A stretch of DNA of 64,000 nt from Actinoallomurus bryophytorum (GCF_006716425.1 NZ_VFOZ01000001.1:2232001-2296000); one strand, 5' to 3'; shown: positions 50,821-59,826, counted from the first letter of the stretch. Numbers and translations: made by a program. Notes: a model not told the origin generated them from the letters alone.

Positions 50821-52398
50821 TCAGACGGAGCCGGTGATGGCGCGCAGGGCCAGGCCGGCGCCGACGACGGTGACGAGTACCGCGGTGAGCATCGGGGTGT
50901 ATCGGGTCAGCCGGCTCGCCCGGTGACCGGCGGGCAGGCGGTCGAGGAGTCCGCGCAGGCGGAGGAGGAGCAGGCCTGCGGCGGTGAGTGTGGCGGCCAT
51001 GCCGATTCCGTAGCCGATGATCAGTGCGACGCCGAAGACGGTGCGGCCGAGGGCGATGGCGCCGAGCAGGACCACAAGTGCGGACGGGCTGGGTACCAGG
51101 CCGCCGGACACGCCCAGGCCGATCAGGCGGCCCCGGTCGGACCGGCTCGCCGTGTGCCCGTGCCCATGGCCATGCCCATGACCGTGGCCGTGGCCGTGCC
51201 CATGACCGTGGCCGTGGCCGTGCCCATGTGCATGATCGTGGGGTTGGGGGGCGGCGCTCGGCGCTGGTAGGTGACCTGCGGCGACCAGGTGCTCGACCCG
51301 TTCGGGATCCGTGGTGTGGTCCTCGAAGGCAGTGGGGACGCGCCGGGCACGCCAGGCGGACCGCAGCAGGCCCAGACCGATGGCCATGACCAGCAGCCCG
51401 CTGACCACGCCGAGCCAGGACAGGAGTGACTCGCCGGCCAGTGACGCCGAGACGCTGAGCAGGAAGCCGAGAAGCAGGACACCGCCGGTGTGCGTCACGG
51501 TGACGGTCATCCCGACGGTGACGGCGTCGCGGATCCGGCCGCTGCGGCCCGCGATGTAGGCGGCCATCACGGTCTTGCCGTGCCCGGGCATCGCGGCGTG
51601 AGAGGCGCCGAGGACGACCGCGAGCAGCAGCGCCAGCAGGCCGACCGGCACGGTCAGATGCCGGGCGCCGACCAGGGAGTTGAAGTAGGCCGTCAGCCGG
51701 TTCAGGGCGCGGGAGATGATCCCGGCCGATGGCAGGCCGGGCAGGCTCCGTACCGACGAGCCCTCCCCCGGTGCCGCGTGAAGCGTGGCCGAGCGGACGT
51801 TCAGCGGTGAGGTGAGCAGGTCACCGGGATAGCGCCGGAGCTCGTCGCTGACACTGCGCTGCGGCACCGGCGAGTGGTCCAGGCGTACGCCCCTGCCGGT
51901 CGCGGTGATCTCGTGCCAGCCGATGCGGTCGGCCCGGAACCCGTTCGCGAATCCGACCTCGCCCGGCCGTCCGAGGTCGGCGCGGGCGGTGAGCTCACAG
52001 GTCAACCGGCTCGTACGCAGCCCGGCGGCGCCCGGCACGTAGGCGTAGGACGCCGAGGTGACGCTCCAGCCGAGCGGCCGGCCCGCGAGCGTTGTACGGA
52101 CCGCGCGGACGAGCCCGGCGCACTGGCCACGCGCGTACGCGGTCATCTCCGCGGCGTCGACCGAGCCGTCGTGGCCGGTGTCCACCGCGCTCTGGTCCTG
52201 GAGTGTGGGGATCTCGGCCGCGTCCACCACGGCGGTGTCGGCGATGTGATCGGGGAAGAGGGTGAGCCCGTCGTAGTGGTTGACGGTGAAGTTGCCGAGC
52301 GGGTGGGCGGGCATGGCCCCGGCCGGTGCCGGGGCACCTGTGGCGACGGCGGCCAGGGCGCCCGCCAGGAGCAGGGCCACGGTGATGAGCCGCCTCAT
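50821..52398 (-). CDS. nickel/cobalt transporter (RcnA/NixA-like) with His-Gly loop
   Basis: A 525-aa protein starting in an ATGA overlap with the TPR gene. It has a signal-like helix, an extracytoplasmic ~230-aa domain with acidic segments (DAAEIPTLQDQSAVDTG), then 6-7 helices. Helix 1 of the transporter holds ASHAAMPGHGKTVMAAY, the RcnA-type signature. Between helices 3 and 4 a (His-Gly)n loop of ~12 His residues (~390-418) can bind Ni, Co or Zn. The predicted Nur box upstream of the operon supports nickel. Direction of transport is unclear: RcnA signature suggests efflux, Nur control suggests uptake. Confidence 0.8.
   Translation of the reverse strand: MRRLITVALLLAGALAAVATGAPAPAGAMPAHPLGNFTVNHYDGLTLFPDHIADTAVVDAAEIPTLQDQSAVDTGHDGSVDAAEMTAYARGQCAGLVRAVRTTLAGRPLGWSVTSASYAYVPGAAGLRTSRLTCELTARADLGRPGEVGFANGFRADRIGWHEITATGRGVRLDHSPVPQRSVSDELRRYPGDLLTSPLNVRSATLHAAPGEGSSVRSLPGLPSAGIISRALNRLTAYFNSLVGARHLTVPVGLLALLLAVVLGASHAAMPGHGKTVMAAYIAGRSGRIRDAVTVGMTVTVTHTGGVLLLGFLLSVSASLAGESLLSWLGVVSGLLVMAIGLGLLRSAWRARRVPTAFEDHTTDPERVEHLVAAGHLPAPSAAPQPHDHAHGHGHGHGHGHGHGHGHGHGHGHGHTASRSDRGRLIGLGVSGGLVPSPSALVVLLGAIALGRTVFGVALIIGYGIGMAATLTAAGLLLLRLRGLLDRLPAGHRASRLTRYTPMLTAVLVTVVGAGLALRAITGSV
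51153..51240 (-). repeat. CCATGG/CCGTGG microsatellite encoding the His-Gly loop
   Basis: A run of 6-nt units (variants of GGCCAT and GGCCAC on the coding strand) encodes alternating Gly and His. Repeat number is probably variable between strains. Confidence 0.7.
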
Positions 52399-53684
52399 GT
52401 CGCCCTGCCGATCGCCGGGATGGCCGGATCGAGGTGCGGGTTGGCGCGCTGGGCGGTGGCACGGTCCGCGCGTGCCGCTCCGGTGTCGCCCACAGCGTCC
52501 TCGATGGCGGCCTTGTGCTGGTAGAACACCGCGTTGCGCCAGCCGAGCCGGGTGGCCTGCCGGGCGTAGGTGAGGGCCTCGGTGTCCTTGCCGTTCAGAT
52601 GCAGGGCCCAGGCGAGAGCGTCGGCGACGACCACACTGCGGCGGCGCGCCCATTCGGCGCGCGCGTGGGCGAGTGCGCCGGCGGCGTCGCCGGTGTCGGC
52701 CGCGTACTCCGACGCGGTCAGGTCGTCGGTTACACCGTTGGCGGCGAACAGCCTCTGCTCGCCGTCGATGACCTGCCGTTGCCGGGCCGCCTCGTTGCCG
52801 CGTTTGAGCGAGGTGAGCAGTTCGGCGTATTCGACAACGTACTGCGGTTGGGGAATCCGCCCGACGACGGTCTGGAAGTCCCGTACCGCGGAGCCGGAGT
52901 CGCCGCGGAGCGCCTCGGTCTTGGCGATGCCCTCCAGCGCCGGCACGTACGTCGGGTCGGCCGTACGCGCGAGGCCGTACTGCTCGGCGGCCTGGCCCAG
53001 ATCCCCGGCATGCAAGGCGAGCTCGCCGAGGTAGTAGCGGCAGAACGCGACGTCCGCAGGTGTGTAGGCGGCCTGCAGCGCCTGCTCCAGGACCCGGCGT
53101 GCGCCCGCCACATCGCCGTGCTGCTCCAGCTCGTAGGAGGCGCGGGTGAAGGAGGAGACGCCGGGCTGCAGCGCGGTCATCCGGCCGATCGCCGCGGTGG
53201 CCGCCGGGTAGTCGCCGAGCTGGGTGTAGGCGTCGCCCAGGGTGCCGAACACGTCCGGATTCGAGGGGCTGATCTTCTTGGCCCGCTCACCCCAGCGGAC
53301 GGCACCGGCGAAGTCGTGCCGGGCGTTGGCCAGAGCGGCCATGCCGACCATCGCCGGATAGTTCTCCGTGTCGTCCAGGGCGAGCGAGCGCCGCAGCGCG
53401 CCGTCGGCCTTCGGGTAGTACGTCGGGTCGACGGTGATCCGGGCCTGCTGAACATAGGCGGCACCCAGGTCCGCCCAGGTCCGGTAGTCACCCGGAGTGT
53501 CGTGCAGGGTCTGCTGGTAACGCGCGATGGCCCCGGTCGCGGTGACCGCCGGCGTACCGGGCGCCGGGGCACGACGTCGGCCGGCGATGCCGCCCACCAG
53601 CAGCGCGACCAGCGCGACGGTCAGGACCGACGCCGCGTACGCCGCGTGACGTCTCTTGAGGTGCTTCCAATGGGTCACAGTCAT
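52395..53684 (-). CDS. TPR-repeat membrane-anchored protein
   Basis: A 429-aa protein starting at ATG 53684. One N-terminal helix (AAYAASVLTVALVALLVGG) anchors about nine TPR repeats (RTWADLGAAYVQQA, DVFGTLGDAYTQLGDYPAA, FCRYYLGELALHAGDLGQA). It lies between DUF4331 and the Ni/Co transporter genes, ATGA-coupled to the latter. Likely periplasmic-side scaffold. Confidence 0.8.
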   Translation of the reverse strand: MTVTHWKHLKRRHAAYAASVLTVALVALLVGGIAGRRRAPAPGTPAVTATGAIARYQQTLHDTPGDYRTWADLGAAYVQQARITVDPTYYPKADGALRRSLALDDTENYPAMVGMAALANARHDFAGAVRWGERAKKISPSNPDVFGTLGDAYTQLGDYPAATAAIGRMTALQPGVSSFTRASYELEQHGDVAGARRVLEQALQAAYTPADVAFCRYYLGELALHAGDLGQAAEQYGLARTADPTYVPALEGIAKTEALRGDSGSAVRDFQTVVGRIPQPQYVVEYAELLTSLKRGNEAARQRQVIDGEQRLFAANGVTDDLTASEYAADTGDAAGALAHARAEWARRRSVVVADALAWALHLNGKDTEALTYARQATRLGWRNAVFYQHKAAIEDAVGDTGAARADRATAQRANPHLDPAIPAIGRAT

Positions 53685-53733
53685 CTCCGTCCCGGTGGTG
53701 CGGGGAGAGCCGGAGCCCTCCCCGCACCTGAAC

Positions 53734-55170
53734 TCATCCGGCCTGGTTGACCGAGGTGTCGTGCGGCAGCGCGAGGTAGGGGAACGCGGAGCCGAACGCC
53801 GACTCGTTGGCGTCCACCCCGTCTCCCTTGGCCAGCGCGGGCACGAGCTTGCCGGTCTGTGCCGCGCCCTCGAGCGCCTGCAGTCCGATGTCGACGACGT
53901 CGTCACTGAGACGCCGGCCGTTCGGGTAGCCCTGCAGGTCCCCGGCGAGTACGCCGAGCCGGTTCGGCTGAGCGGTCACTGGGACGGCCATGTTCAACCG
54001 CAGCTCCTCGGCGGGTACGAACCGTGAGGCCCGTACGTCCTTGTTGAGCAGCTGGGAGTTGAGGTCGGCCTGGATCGGGCCGCCGGAGTTCTTGGAGATG
54101 CCGGACAGGAAGATCTCCGACAGGTCCTTACGCGGTGTCGCCGGAGCGGGCACCCCGTAGATCTTCTGGATCAGTTGCGGGACCTCGGGGTTCAGCACCC
54201 GGTTCACCAGGGGCTTGACCGTGTGGTCCTGCGACGGGTCCAGCCGGTTGAAGGTGTCCTTCAGGCCCGCCGGCGAGACGAGCTCGTTGACCAGCGGGTT
54301 CCCCAGGCGGGACACCTGGTGGTAGCCGCCGGCCTGGACGCCGCCCAGCTTCACGTCGGCGCCCTTGCGGTCCGTGGTGGACCAGATGCCGACCACCGGG
54401 TTGCGGGTGGCGTCACCCTTGAGCGCGAGCGCCTTCTTGGGCACCTGCAACGCGATGGTGTTCACGTTGTAGCCCTTGAGGGTGTCGTTCCCGGTCTCCT
54501 TCAGGTTCGCCCCGTACAGCAGGTCGAAGGCCCGAAGGTCGAGGAAGAACGAGTCATCGGCCTGCCCGGCGTAGGTCCTGCCGCCTCCGCCGACCGCGCT
54601 CACGGCCTGGCGGCGCAGGGCCCCGTAGTCGGGCATCGACGCCTTGCCGACGTCCGACGGGGCCGCGATGGCGTCTTTGACCAGGGTCTTCGTTCCGTGC
54701 TTGGTGACCTCCTGGAGTGTGTAGTGCTGGCGGAACAGCAAGGTCGCGTCCTTCAGCGACGTGACCGGTCCGTTGTTGTACAGGAACGTGCTGGTGCCCC
54801 GCCGGTCCTCGTTGCGGAACGTCCAGCGGTAGATGATGTCTGCCCGGCCGTCACCATCGTTGTCGATCTTGATGTTGTAGTGCGTGTTCGTCGCGAACGG
54901 ATAGAAGTTCGGCCCTCCGTTGGGCTCCTCGAACGGGATCCAGTTCGCGACCAGGGACACCGTGCTCGCGTCGTCCGGACTGGTGAACGCGTAGACGTCG
55001 GTGTTGTCCGCCTGCGGGTCGCCGGCGATGAGCGGCGCCTCACGGTGGCTGGAAGCGCTGCCGGTGCCTGGACCGAAAGAGCCCAGCAGACCGGCGGTGG
55101 CCGCCACGGCCGTGGCTGCGGCGAGAATGATGGGGCGTCTCCCTCTGAGACGCCCCTGATCTTTCTGCAT
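53734..55170 (-). CDS. DUF4331 family secreted protein
   Basis: A 478-aa protein. Start at ATG 55170 with GGAAGGAA upstream. Signal peptide (ILAAATAVAATAGLLG) then the signature SSHREAPLIAGDPQADNTDVYAF, FYPFATNTHYNIKIDNDGDG and FAVDLRAF-like FFLDLRAFDLL. DUF4331 proteins are exported and of unknown function, regularly found with TPR and HoxN/RcnA-like transporter genes. First gene of the leftward, Nur-box-preceded operon. Confidence 0.9.
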   Translation of the reverse strand: MQKDQGRLRGRRPIILAAATAVAATAGLLGSFGPGTGSASSHREAPLIAGDPQADNTDVYAFTSPDDASTVSLVANWIPFEEPNGGPNFYPFATNTHYNIKIDNDGDGRADIIYRWTFRNEDRRGTSTFLYNNGPVTSLKDATLLFRQHYTLQEVTKHGTKTLVKDAIAAPSDVGKASMPDYGALRRQAVSAVGGGGRTYAGQADDSFFLDLRAFDLLYGANLKETGNDTLKGYNVNTIALQVPKKALALKGDATRNPVVGIWSTTDRKGADVKLGGVQAGGYHQVSRLGNPLVNELVSPAGLKDTFNRLDPSQDHTVKPLVNRVLNPEVPQLIQKIYGVPAPATPRKDLSEIFLSGISKNSGGPIQADLNSQLLNKDVRASRFVPAEELRLNMAVPVTAQPNRLGVLAGDLQGYPNGRRLSDDVVDIGLQALEGAAQTGKLVPALAKGDGVDANESAFGSAFPYLALPHDTSVNQAG

Positions 55171-55354
55171 TGCGTGGAATTCCTTCCAATCGCCCACGAT
55201 GAAATCGAGCATCCAAGACTCGCTTTCATGCCTGAAAGCGGACGAACCACCCCCTTCGTGTTTTGGGGTCAGTGGCTCGGAGACATCTCCAACGAGCTTT
55301 CGGAGGCCATGGCCGCACGGATTGGACTGGAACCCAAACGCTTAGAACTAGTTG
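55171..55354. promoter_or_regulatory. leader of the DUF4331 operon
   Basis: About 180 nt between the Nur-box candidate and the DUF4331 start, with an AT-rich patch. The -10 on the minus strand may be TAGTTC/TAAGCG just below the box. Confidence 0.3.
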
Positions 55355-55371
55355 TTGCAATCTATTTGCAA
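55355..55371 (-). promoter_or_regulatory. candidate Nur box (TTGCAA-N5-TTGCAA)
   Basis: The 17-bp sequence TTGCAATCTATTTGCAA is an exact match to the Streptomyces Nur (nickel-responsive Fur-family) consensus tTGCaa-N5-ttGCAA. It lies 185 nt upstream of the DUF4331-TPR-Ni/Co transporter operon in AT-rich DNA. The right half-site can serve as a -35 element on the minus strand. Confidence 0.6.
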
Positions 55372-55402
55372 TAAAATGTCCTAGTGTGGAAGAGATGGCG
55401 CA

Positions 55403-55627
55403 TCAAGCGATCGTGGGCACCAGGAATTTCAGGCGCCGGCCGTCGTCGCCGTATCCGCTGGTGGCGGCCGGCCCGTACGACACGGCGGCCATCGCGGTGA
55501 TGGCCAACCCCAGGCGACGTCCACGATCCGGTGCAGGCCGCGGTGGACAGCGACGGCATAGGTGGCCAGCAAGCGCGGCCGGTGCGGTGACCGTCGCCGC
55601 GACGAGGTTCCTCCGAACGCAATCCAC
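55403..55627 (-). pseudogene. DUF1295 (steroid 5-alpha-reductase-like) N-terminal relic
   Basis: Two frames combined give NLVAATVTAP, LLATYAVAVHRGLHRIVDVAWGL and AAVSYGPAATSGYGDDGRRL, matching the DUF1295 N-terminus where HRIVDVAWGL is characteristic. The remaining ~200 residues of the family are absent; a stop follows at VPTIA. Confidence 0.6.
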
Positions 55628-55639
55628 GGGAACCGCTCA

Positions 55640-56340
55640 ACATGAGCCACCACCCGCGCGACGCTGCGCCAGGATCTGGTCGACGCCCCTACAGCCTTGT
55701 TCGAAGGCGAGCCGCCGCCTGCCAGGTAGAGGCGCCAGACTCGGGCGGTGGGCTCGCCGACCATGGCCACGGGCTTTTGTCCAGTGTTGCCCAGGGCGGC
55801 GCGCCATGCCTCGATGGTGCGCACGTAGCTCGCGCAGATCCTGGACCTCTACGACTTTAGCTCCGCGTTTTCGAGCAGGGCGACGGTGAAGTCGGGGTAG
55901 TAGGCATCACCGACGTACTCGCCCATCTCGATGGTGGCAACCGCGTCGAAGCCTTCTCCAGCCTGAAGGTCACCGGCAGTCGCGCAGATGGACCTAGACG
56001 AGGTTGTCCGGCCGCGCGTGCGGATACGATCGCGAACGAAGTCGGGCTGCGCCGGCGAAAGGGTACTGCGGTCACTGGGCCTTTAATGCTCTGCCGCATG
56101 CAGGCTGAGTGAGCCGCAGCCGATGTCGAGTAGGCGGGACGCCCGGGACGAGGCCGAGCTTGCCGCAGATCAAATTCGGCTTGTCGTGCTGGGCCTCGGC
56201 GAGCCCAAAGGAGTGGTCGTCCGGGCGGCTCCCGTAGCCACAGGAGCAGGCCATGAGGGTACCGGGGCTTGGCGTAGAGGTCGTTAAACAGGTCGCGGTG
56301 GTGGCTGATCGCGGCCGGGTTCCGGGATCGGCGGTGGAGT
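55640..56340 (-). pseudogene. cyclopropane-fatty-acid synthase (UfaA1-like) relic
   Basis: Pieces in several frames: ACSCGYGSRPDD and LAEAQHDKPNLICGKLGL (early part), GFDAVATIEMGEYVGDAYYP (methyltransferase core), YVRTIEAWRAALGN, ARVWRLYLAGG and GVDQILAQR (C-terminus). Several frameshifts and internal deletions. It would have lain just upstream of the DUF1295 gene, as in M. tuberculosis ufaA1-Rv0446c. Confidence 0.65.
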
Positions 56341-56470
56341 GCGCCGTGCAGCCGAGCCGGTGCGCCCGGCGCCGACGGCCGTGGGCCGATCGCGCCGAGC
56401 CGCGTCGCGGTGGCCAGCGGCCGGGCTCGATCCGCCGCACTGAGCCCAGGGCGCCGTCAGGTCGCGTTCG

Positions 56471-56884
56471 TCAACGTCGCACCGGACCGTACGAAGAGCG
56501 TCCGGCAGGTCGCCCTCGACGCCCAGGCCACCAGCGACGAAGGCCACGGCCAGGCCACCCGTGGCGGCCGCCGGCACCAGACATTGCCGCCGCGGCCAGA
56601 TACGGCAGTCCGCGTAGACGCCATCGGCGCATGGCCACAACCGTGGTCTGCGGCGGTAGCTGTCGCACCTGGCCGATGGCGGTCATCACGCGCTGCTGCA
56701 GCTCGGGGGGCGGGGTCTCGGCCACCGCTCGGGCGAGCAAGGCCGCGATCGCCTGCAGCTCGCGGACCTCACGGATGCAGGCCTCACAATCGAGCAGGTG
56801 GTGGGCGAAGTCCTCAGCTTCCTGCTCGTCGAGTGCGTTGAGCGCGTAGGCGCCGGTCAGGGTGTGCAGTTCGGCGTCGGTCAT
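56471..56884 (-). pseudogene. second rskA copy, truncated
   Basis: The N-terminal ZAS domain (HHLLDCEACIREV) is intact and almost identical at DNA level to the copy at 48637-49392 over more than 100 nt. It breaks off within the membrane helix (YLAAAAMSGAGG), after which the frame is lost; the extracellular RskA domain is missing. Confidence 0.75.
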
Positions 56885-57075
56885 GCGGTCACCCCCAGGC
56901 AGTCATGCAGGCGGATCAAACCGTTCCGTATCCGGGTCTTGATGGTTCCCAGAGCGACACCGAGCAGGTCGGTGGTCTCCCGGTAGGTGTGGCCCTGGTA
57001 GTAGGCAGTGGTCATCGCCTCGCACTGAATCTCGGTGAGCGACGTCAGGCAGCGGCGTGCCTGCTCACGATCCAT
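56881..57075 (-). pseudogene. second sigK copy, region 4 only
   Basis: Encodes RRCLTSLTEIQCEAMTTAYY and GVALGTIKTRIRNGLIRL, i.e. sigma region 4, closely matching the intact SigK. Regions 1-2 are absent and the sequence joins directly to the 3' end of the truncated molybdopterin gene at ~57090, marking a deletion. Confidence 0.75.
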
Positions 57076-57097
57076 GCGGGACTCGACCTGCTCCCGG

Positions 57098-57991
57098 TCA
57101 GGTATCGGGGAGCATCTCGACCCGCGTGCTGATGGCGGACCCGTCAGCGGACCGGCTCAGGATCTGGTCGGCTCCGGATCGCAGGCCCGCCTGGCGCAAC
57201 AACGTCACCAGCGAGGCGCCCACCCAACCGGTGTTGCCGACATACCTGCCGCTGAACTGGTTCGACACGCGGCAGAGCGTGATGTCCCGCTCCCGCATCG
57301 GCCGCAAGGGCCGGTCGCCCACGGACAGTTCAACCGGATGATCGACCATGCCGTGGATCCGCAGGATCCAATCCTGCGATGAGACCTGCGGCAACGTCAG
57401 CGCCGTGTCGACCCGATGGAAGTCCTTGTTCGATGTGACGAACGGCCCGGTCAACAGAAGCTCGCGCCGATCGGCGCCCGCCTGCGCCTCCTTCGGATCC
57501 GCGCTTTCGGCTGGTGATCGCTGCACCTTCGCAGGCGCCGCAGCGCGTACAAGCAGAACGAACACGGCCATTCCTACTAGGACACCCACCACAGAGGGGA
57601 CGGCGGCGGCCACTCCGGCGTTCGGCAGGGTCACAGCTGCGATGGCACCGATGATGCCGAAAACGGCGAGACCGGCGAGACCGGCCAGGCCGAGCATCAA
57701 CCGGATCCGCGCGACAATTCCAATGATCAAGACGAAGACGGCGGCACCGGCGCCAAGACCGATCAGGAGGACGAGTTTGTCATTCGTCCCGATATATCTG
57801 ATCGCGAATTCCTTAAGCCACTCCGATGTCAGCGTTACACCAGCCGAGCCGAGGGGAATGACCGGCGAAGCAGCGGCACCTCCCGCGAAAGCCGCGAAAA
57901 GATCGGCTACACGGAGCGCGACGCCTCCGGCCAACGACCCAAAGATCGCTGACACCAAACGGCCGCTCCATTTTGCACTCACAACCATCAT
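57098..57991 (-). CDS. molybdopterin-dependent oxidoreductase, C-terminally truncated
   Basis: 298 aa from ATG 57991, versus ~500 in the family. Membrane region of ~5 helices (~8-150, e.g. LVLLIGLGAGAAVFVLIIGI and VGVLVGMAVFVLL), then the YedY/sulfite-oxidase-like start (FHRVDTALTLPQVSSQDWIL; Mo-ligand Cys in ITLCRVSNQFSG; YVGNTGWVGASLVTLL). It stops at STRVEMLPDT before the dimerisation part, at the deletion joining it to the sigK relic. Probably non-functional or a shortened product. Confidence 0.65.
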   Translation of the reverse strand: MMVVSAKWSGRLVSAIFGSLAGGVALRVADLFAAFAGGAAASPVIPLGSAGVTLTSEWLKEFAIRYIGTNDKLVLLIGLGAGAAVFVLIIGIVARIRLMLGLAGLAGLAVFGIIGAIAAVTLPNAGVAAAVPSVVGVLVGMAVFVLLVRAAAPAKVQRSPAESADPKEAQAGADRRELLLTGPFVTSNKDFHRVDTALTLPQVSSQDWILRIHGMVDHPVELSVGDRPLRPMRERDITLCRVSNQFSGRYVGNTGWVGASLVTLLRQAGLRSGADQILSRSADGSAISTRVEMLPDT

Positions 57992-58395
57992 TCGGCGCCA
58001 TAGGCCGAGCGGCTTGGTCCAGCCGGAATTCTTTTCCGATTCCGAAGCTGCCCACCCATCCCGAAAAGTCTCGCCGCCCGGACACTGGCGGGACATCAGC
58101 CAACAACATGAGCTTGGTGACTTCGTCATGGCTTCCACCGGCCGGCCTCGCGGCGAGCGAGTATGCAACCGGGATGACCATCCTCCGCCTCTGACCAGGC
58201 CCACACGCCGCCTGATCAGGGCCTCGCCTACCCGATGCCCCGATAGGAGTGAGTTCCAAGCAGCACCGTCCCTGCCGGCGATTCATCCGCTGCGATGGCG
58301 TGGTGATGTGGGAGGGCCCCGAGCGGGAGGTTTCACTCGGGGCCCTGTTCAGGGTGCCGGTCTATCCGGCATCGCGGTCGGTCAGTTGCGGTCGG
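57992..58395. other. intergenic interval
   Basis: About 400 bases between two leftward genes. The frame of the truncated oxidoreductase stays open for ~70 codons upstream but is low in family-like character. No terminator stands out apart from GGGCCCCGAGCGGGAGGTTTCACTCGGGGCCC near 58314-58345, which can form a strong hairpin after the collagen-like gene. Confidence 0.4.
58314..58345 (-). terminator. hairpin downstream of the collagen-like gene
   Basis: GGGCCCCGAG pairs with CTCGGGGCCC (10 bp) around a 12-nt loop, 50 nt beyond the stop codon of the collagen-like gene on the minus strand. Confidence 0.6.
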
Positions 58396-59673
58396 TCAGT
58401 TGCGGTGGGTCATGTTGTGAGCGTGGCTGTGTGCGGTGGCCGCGCCGGAGTGCCCGCCGTTGCCGGAGTCTCCGCCGCGGGTGATGGAGTGGTTGGTGGC
58501 GTTGCCGGTGGACCCGGTCGTACCGGTGTTTCCGGATCGGCCGGAGGTCGTGCTCGCGTGGCCGGGGGTGTGGTGGCTGCGCTGCCCGTAGTGCTGGTTC
58601 CAGCCCGAGCGGTGATGAGAGTCGCGGTAGGTGTGGCCACCGCCGATGGAGATGCCGGTGGCCTTGTTCCCTCCGGTGGCACCGGAGTTCCCGGAGCTGC
58701 CGGAGTTCCCGGTCTGGGCGTTGTTGGCCGAGGTGGCGTTCCCGGCGTCGCCGGAGTCACCGCCGTTGCCCGTACGGGCGCCTGCGTGGCCAGAAGCGTT
58801 CGAGCGGGGCGCCTCGCGGCCGGTGCTGTGCTGGTTGGCGTGGTAGGTGCCCTCGTGCTGGCTGCCGGTGCTGGCACCGATGGTGTTGTGGGCGCTGGCC
58901 GGGCCGGAGTCACCGGCGCGGCCGGAGTTCCCGCCTTGGGTGTCGGACCAGTTGGCGGCATTTCCGGTGGCTCCGGTGTCGCCGGTGGATCCGGAGTCAC
59001 CGGAGCCGGTCTTGGCGGAGCAGTCGGCCAGCACGCACAGGTTGGTGGCCTTGTTACCGCCCGTGGACCCGGAGGTACCCGAGTTGCCGGAGTTCCCGGT
59101 CTGGGCGTTGTTGGCCGAGGTGGCGTTCCCTGCGTCGCCGGAGTCACCGCCGTTGCCTGTGCGGGCGCCTGCGCGGCCGGTCAGGGTGTCGGTGAGGTCA
59201 CTGATCATCGTGCGCTGACCCCAGGACGAACGCCATGAGCCGTCTCGGCCATCGCCCCTGCTGTGGGTCCACTGCGTGCTGCTGTGTGCGCCGGCGGGCC
59301 CGGAGTCACCGCCGCGGCCGGAGTTCCCCCCTCGGGTGTCCGACCAGTTGACGGCATTCCCGGTGGCGCCGGTGTCACCAGTGGATCCGGAGTTCCCGGA
59401 GCCGGCCTCGGCGGAGCAGCGGGCGAGCAGGCATACGTTCGTGGCCTTGTTACCGCCGGTAGAGCCAGAATCACCAGAGTTGCCGGAATTCCCGGTCTGG
59501 GCGTTGTTGGTCGAGGTGGCGTTCCCTGCGTCGCCGGAGTCCCCGCCGTTGCCAGTGTGGGCACCTGCATCCGCTTTGGTGGTGGTGTGGGTGGTGGCGT
59601 TCGCCGCCTGGCCGAACAGCAGGACACTGCCTGTGCTCGCGGCCAGGATCAAGCCTTTTCCGATTCCGTTCAT
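58396..59673 (-). CDS. secreted collagen-like Gly-Asn-Ser repeat protein
   Basis: A 425-aa protein with a signal peptide (LILAASTGSVLLFGQAANA). The rest is low-complexity, dominated by Gly, Asn, Ser, Thr and Asp in GxxGxx phase (GNSGNSGDSGSTGG). Three long repeats of ~126-132 residues, two carrying a Cys pair with four residues between (CLLARC, CVLADC). No proline-rich triplets, so not classic collagen; rather like Gly/Asn-rich surface proteins of Actinomadura. Sheath, matrix or adhesin role is inference. Confidence 0.75.
   Translation of the reverse strand: MNGIGKGLILAASTGSVLLFGQAANATTHTTTKADAGAHTGNGGDSGDAGNATSTNNAQTGNSGNSGDSGSTGGNKATNVCLLARCSAEAGSGNSGSTGDTGATGNAVNWSDTRGGNSGRGGDSGPAGAHSSTQWTHSRGDGRDGSWRSSWGQRTMISDLTDTLTGRAGARTGNGGDSGDAGNATSANNAQTGNSGNSGTSGSTGGNKATNLCVLADCSAKTGSGDSGSTGDTGATGNAANWSDTQGGNSGRAGDSGPASAHNTIGASTGSQHEGTYHANQHSTGREAPRSNASGHAGARTGNGGDSGDAGNATSANNAQTGNSGSSGNSGATGGNKATGISIGGGHTYRDSHHRSGWNQHYGQRSHHTPGHASTTSGRSGNTGTTGSTGNATNHSITRGGDSGNGGHSGAATAHSHAHNMTHRN
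58680..59580 (-). repeat. long tandem coding repeats in the collagen-like gene
   Basis: The marker CTGGGCGTTGTTGG occurs at 58723, 59101 and 59497, giving repeat periods of 378 and 396 nt. Both are multiples of 3, and repeats are highly similar at DNA level, so expansion or contraction by recombination is likely. Confidence 0.7.
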
Positions 59674-59826
59674 GGAAATCGTTTCATCCTTCCCGAATGA
59701 CTTCCGCTGGGCTCACTCCGTCCTGGGAGTGAGGAGATTCGCGTCCGGCCTCGGGCACAGGTCACCTCCAGTGCCGGGTGATCCGGCACTCGACCGTGCG
59801 AAGAGGACCCCGCGAGGGAAGGTCGG

